Shown one piece after another: positions 5,458 to 6,534 of a stretch of 6,534 bases of DNA (positions within the stretch are counted from its first letter, which is position 1; every line of letters begins with the position of its first letter). Made by a program: the position numbers and the translations under genes. A model generated the notes under the pieces. That model had not been told where the DNA came from, did no database searches, and saw nothing but the letters and a program-made list of their open reading frames with translations. The DNA comes from Thermoplasmata archaeon. Lineage in GTDB: Bacteria > Actinomycetota > Acidimicrobiia > Acidimicrobiales > Acidimicrobiaceae. The stretch lies in the NCBI GenBank assembly GCA_021836665.1, contig JAKBHQ010000233.1, positions 1 through 6,534 of the forward strand, in the 5' to 3' direction.

Positions 5458-6498
5458 TTAGGCTACTGCCCTCTTCTTACCTCTCATCTGGTCTAGGTAA
5501 ACGGCGGCTATCAAGACCGCTCCGACCGCCACCTCTTGCCAAAATGGTGGGACATTAATCACTATCAACCCGGTGAGCAAAACTGCGATGATACCTGTAC
5601 CAAAGACACTTCCAAGGATCGAACCTCGTCCACCGAAGAGGCTCGTTCCACCGATAACCACCGCAGCAATTGCGCTCAGGTTATCAGTTGCGCCCGATGT
5701 AGGCGATGCTGCACCCAGTCTCCCCATGACGACAATGCCCGCGATCCCTGCGAGGAGTCCCGCCAAGACGTACACCTTGAAGAGGTGCATCTTGTCGTTT
5801 ATCCCAGCCCTAACTACCGCTTCACGCGAATCCCCCAGGCTAAGGGTGTGGGCGCCAAACTTCGTCTTGGCGAGTACAAAAGCGAGGATGACCGTTACTA
5901 CGGCGCCCATCGCAACTGGGACGGGGATCCATCCTGCAATATTGGCATTTCCGATCCTGGCGATTGAGGATGGAATAGCCGATATCTCCTGACCACCGTT
6001 CAATAGATCGGCTAGCCCGGTTGCCATGCCGAGGGTTCCGAGGGTTACCACGAAAGGTGGGACGTTAGCCCAAGCGACCAAGGCACCATTGAGAGCGCCT
6101 AGCAGTGCGGCGAACAAAAGCGCTACCGCAAATCCGACTACGACTACCAAAATATTTGAACCAGTGCCCAAGGTGAACCAGTGTGTCATCGCCCATGCGC
6201 CGACCATCGAGGAGAAGCCCAGGTTGGCCCCCACCGAAAGGTCGATACCAGCGGTGCAGATTACGAAGGTCTCCCCAATGGCCACCAGTAAGACTTCAAG
6301 TCCGGTGTTGGACGTATTCAGCCAGCTAGCCCTAGAAAAAAAGGCTGGTGACTTCAGTCCAAAACCGATAATTAGCACTACCAGCAGGCCACCCATCCAG
6401 AGGTCGCGCATCGAGTCGCGACTGCCCTTGAACATCCCCTTCAGTCGAGAGGAAGCTACGCTGGACTCCTCTTTTCGAGTCTGTAGGTCTACCGCCAT
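5458..6498 (-). CDS. ABC sugar transporter permease (RbsC/AraH class)
   Basis: A 346-residue polytopic membrane protein of the BPD_transp_2 family, the usual length for RbsC/XylH/AraH-type permeases that import pentoses, hexoses or polyols with a periplasmic-type binding protein and a double-domain ATPase. A charged cytoplasmic N-terminus (1-32) is followed by eight to ten hydrophobic segments, roughly 34-48, 66-82, 90-106, 115-140, 147-166, 192-210, 241-259, 274-284, 292-313 and 320-335. Diagnostic motifs: GIDLSVG at 84-90, PPFVVTLGTLGMATGL at 147-162, LGDSREAVVRAGI at 221-233 (the cytoplasmic loop thought to contact the ATPase) and IAAVVIGGTSLFGGRGS at 277-293. ATG 6498 has GGAGG at 6505-6509, 6 nt ahead. 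The start overlaps the stop of an upstream gene by one base, so the two are translationally coupled. The substrate cannot be read from a permease. Confidence 0.95.
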   Translation of the reverse strand: MAVDLQTRKEESSVASSRLKGMFKGSRDSMRDLWMGGLLVVLIIGFGLKSPAFFSRASWLNTSNTGLEVLLVAIGETFVICTAGIDLSVGANLGFSSMVGAWAMTHWFTLGTGSNILVVVVGFAVALLFAALLGALNGALVAWANVPPFVVTLGTLGMATGLADLLNGGQEISAIPSSIARIGNANIAGWIPVPVAMGAVVTVILAFVLAKTKFGAHTLSLGDSREAVVRAGINDKMHLFKVYVLAGLLAGIAGIVVMGRLGAASPTSGATDNLSAIAAVVIGGTSLFGGRGSILGSVFGTGIIAVLLTGLIVINVPPFWQEVAVGAVLIAAVYLDQMRGKKRAVA

Positions 6499-6533
6499 TA
6501 TCTTCCTCCCTCGGATCCGGGATCGACAAGATC
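6498..6533 (-). CDS. 3' end of a gene coupled to the permease (partial)
   Basis: A minus-strand frame entering from the window edge gives DLVDPGSEGGR and ends with TAA at 6498-6500, sharing one base with the permease ATG (TAATG). Such overlaps are typical of genes inside one operon, and in this transporter class the gene before the permease is commonly the ATP-binding subunit. Only 11 codons are visible, so the identity is inferred from arrangement alone. The permease's own frame is also open to the edge, which leaves some doubt. Confidence 0.45.
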   Translation of the reverse strand, partial: DLVDPGSEGGR

Positions 6534-6534
6534 C

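Noticed and set aside
5536..5992. Plus-strand frames of about 140 codons opposite the permease
   Set aside because: They are antisense shadows of a clearly recognised permease, with no motifs of their own.
6332..6529. 65-codon minus-strand frame overlapping the permease start
   Set aside because: It runs out of frame through the permease N-terminus; the permease start and the coupled upstream stop explain this region better.

Overview
The window most likely comes from a Gram-positive actinobacterium of moderate GC content. An acidophile of the Acidimicrobiia type is my best guess. This is an inference from protein flavour: an actinobacterial-style surface protein with Ig-like and fibronectin-like domains, a MaoC hydratase, and a type II dehydroquinase with strong purine-rich ribosome binding sites. 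No marker gene settles the taxonomy. Every gene I can support lies on the minus strand.

Layout, left to right. Positions 1-1643 hold the first 547 codons of a large membrane-anchored surface protein that reads leftwards out of the window. Positions 1644-2694 contain no gene I recognise, only a candidate promoter, one strong hairpin and scraps of protein-like frames on the plus strand. Positions 2695-3135 encode a MaoC-type hot-dog hydratase, preceded by tandem 14-bp repeats. Positions 3136-3706 hold no recognisable gene. Positions 3707-4150 encode a complete type II 3-dehydroquinate dehydratase (aroQ), with a perfect TTAGGGT-N11-ACCCTAA inverted repeat just upstream and a 16-bp tandem repeat over its stop codon. 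Positions 4359-4706 encode a single-domain VOC (glyoxalase-fold) protein. Positions 4707-5457 carry no intact gene, but contain what looks like the N-terminal stub of a sugar/polyol or aldonolactone oxidase (NWAG motif) and a short, less certain C-terminal scrap of another protein. Positions 5458-6498 encode an RbsC/AraH-class ABC sugar permease, translationally coupled by a 1-nt overlap to an upstream gene of which only the last 11 codons are visible.

Read together in the direction of transcription (right to left), the right half looks like a catabolic locus for a sugar, polyol or cyclic polyol: ABC importer, oxidase remnant, VOC enzyme, dehydroquinase, MaoC hydratase. A dehydroquinase beside an importer suggests quinate/shikimate-like or other ring-polyol use rather than aromatic amino-acid synthesis, but no substrate-defining gene is intact here. 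The spacing is unusually loose for a same-strand cluster: about 2.5 kb of 6.5 kb has no intact gene, and at least one spacer contains a plausible gene remnant. That suggests an operon that has been partly dismantled. I see no mobile element, CRISPR array or RNA gene.
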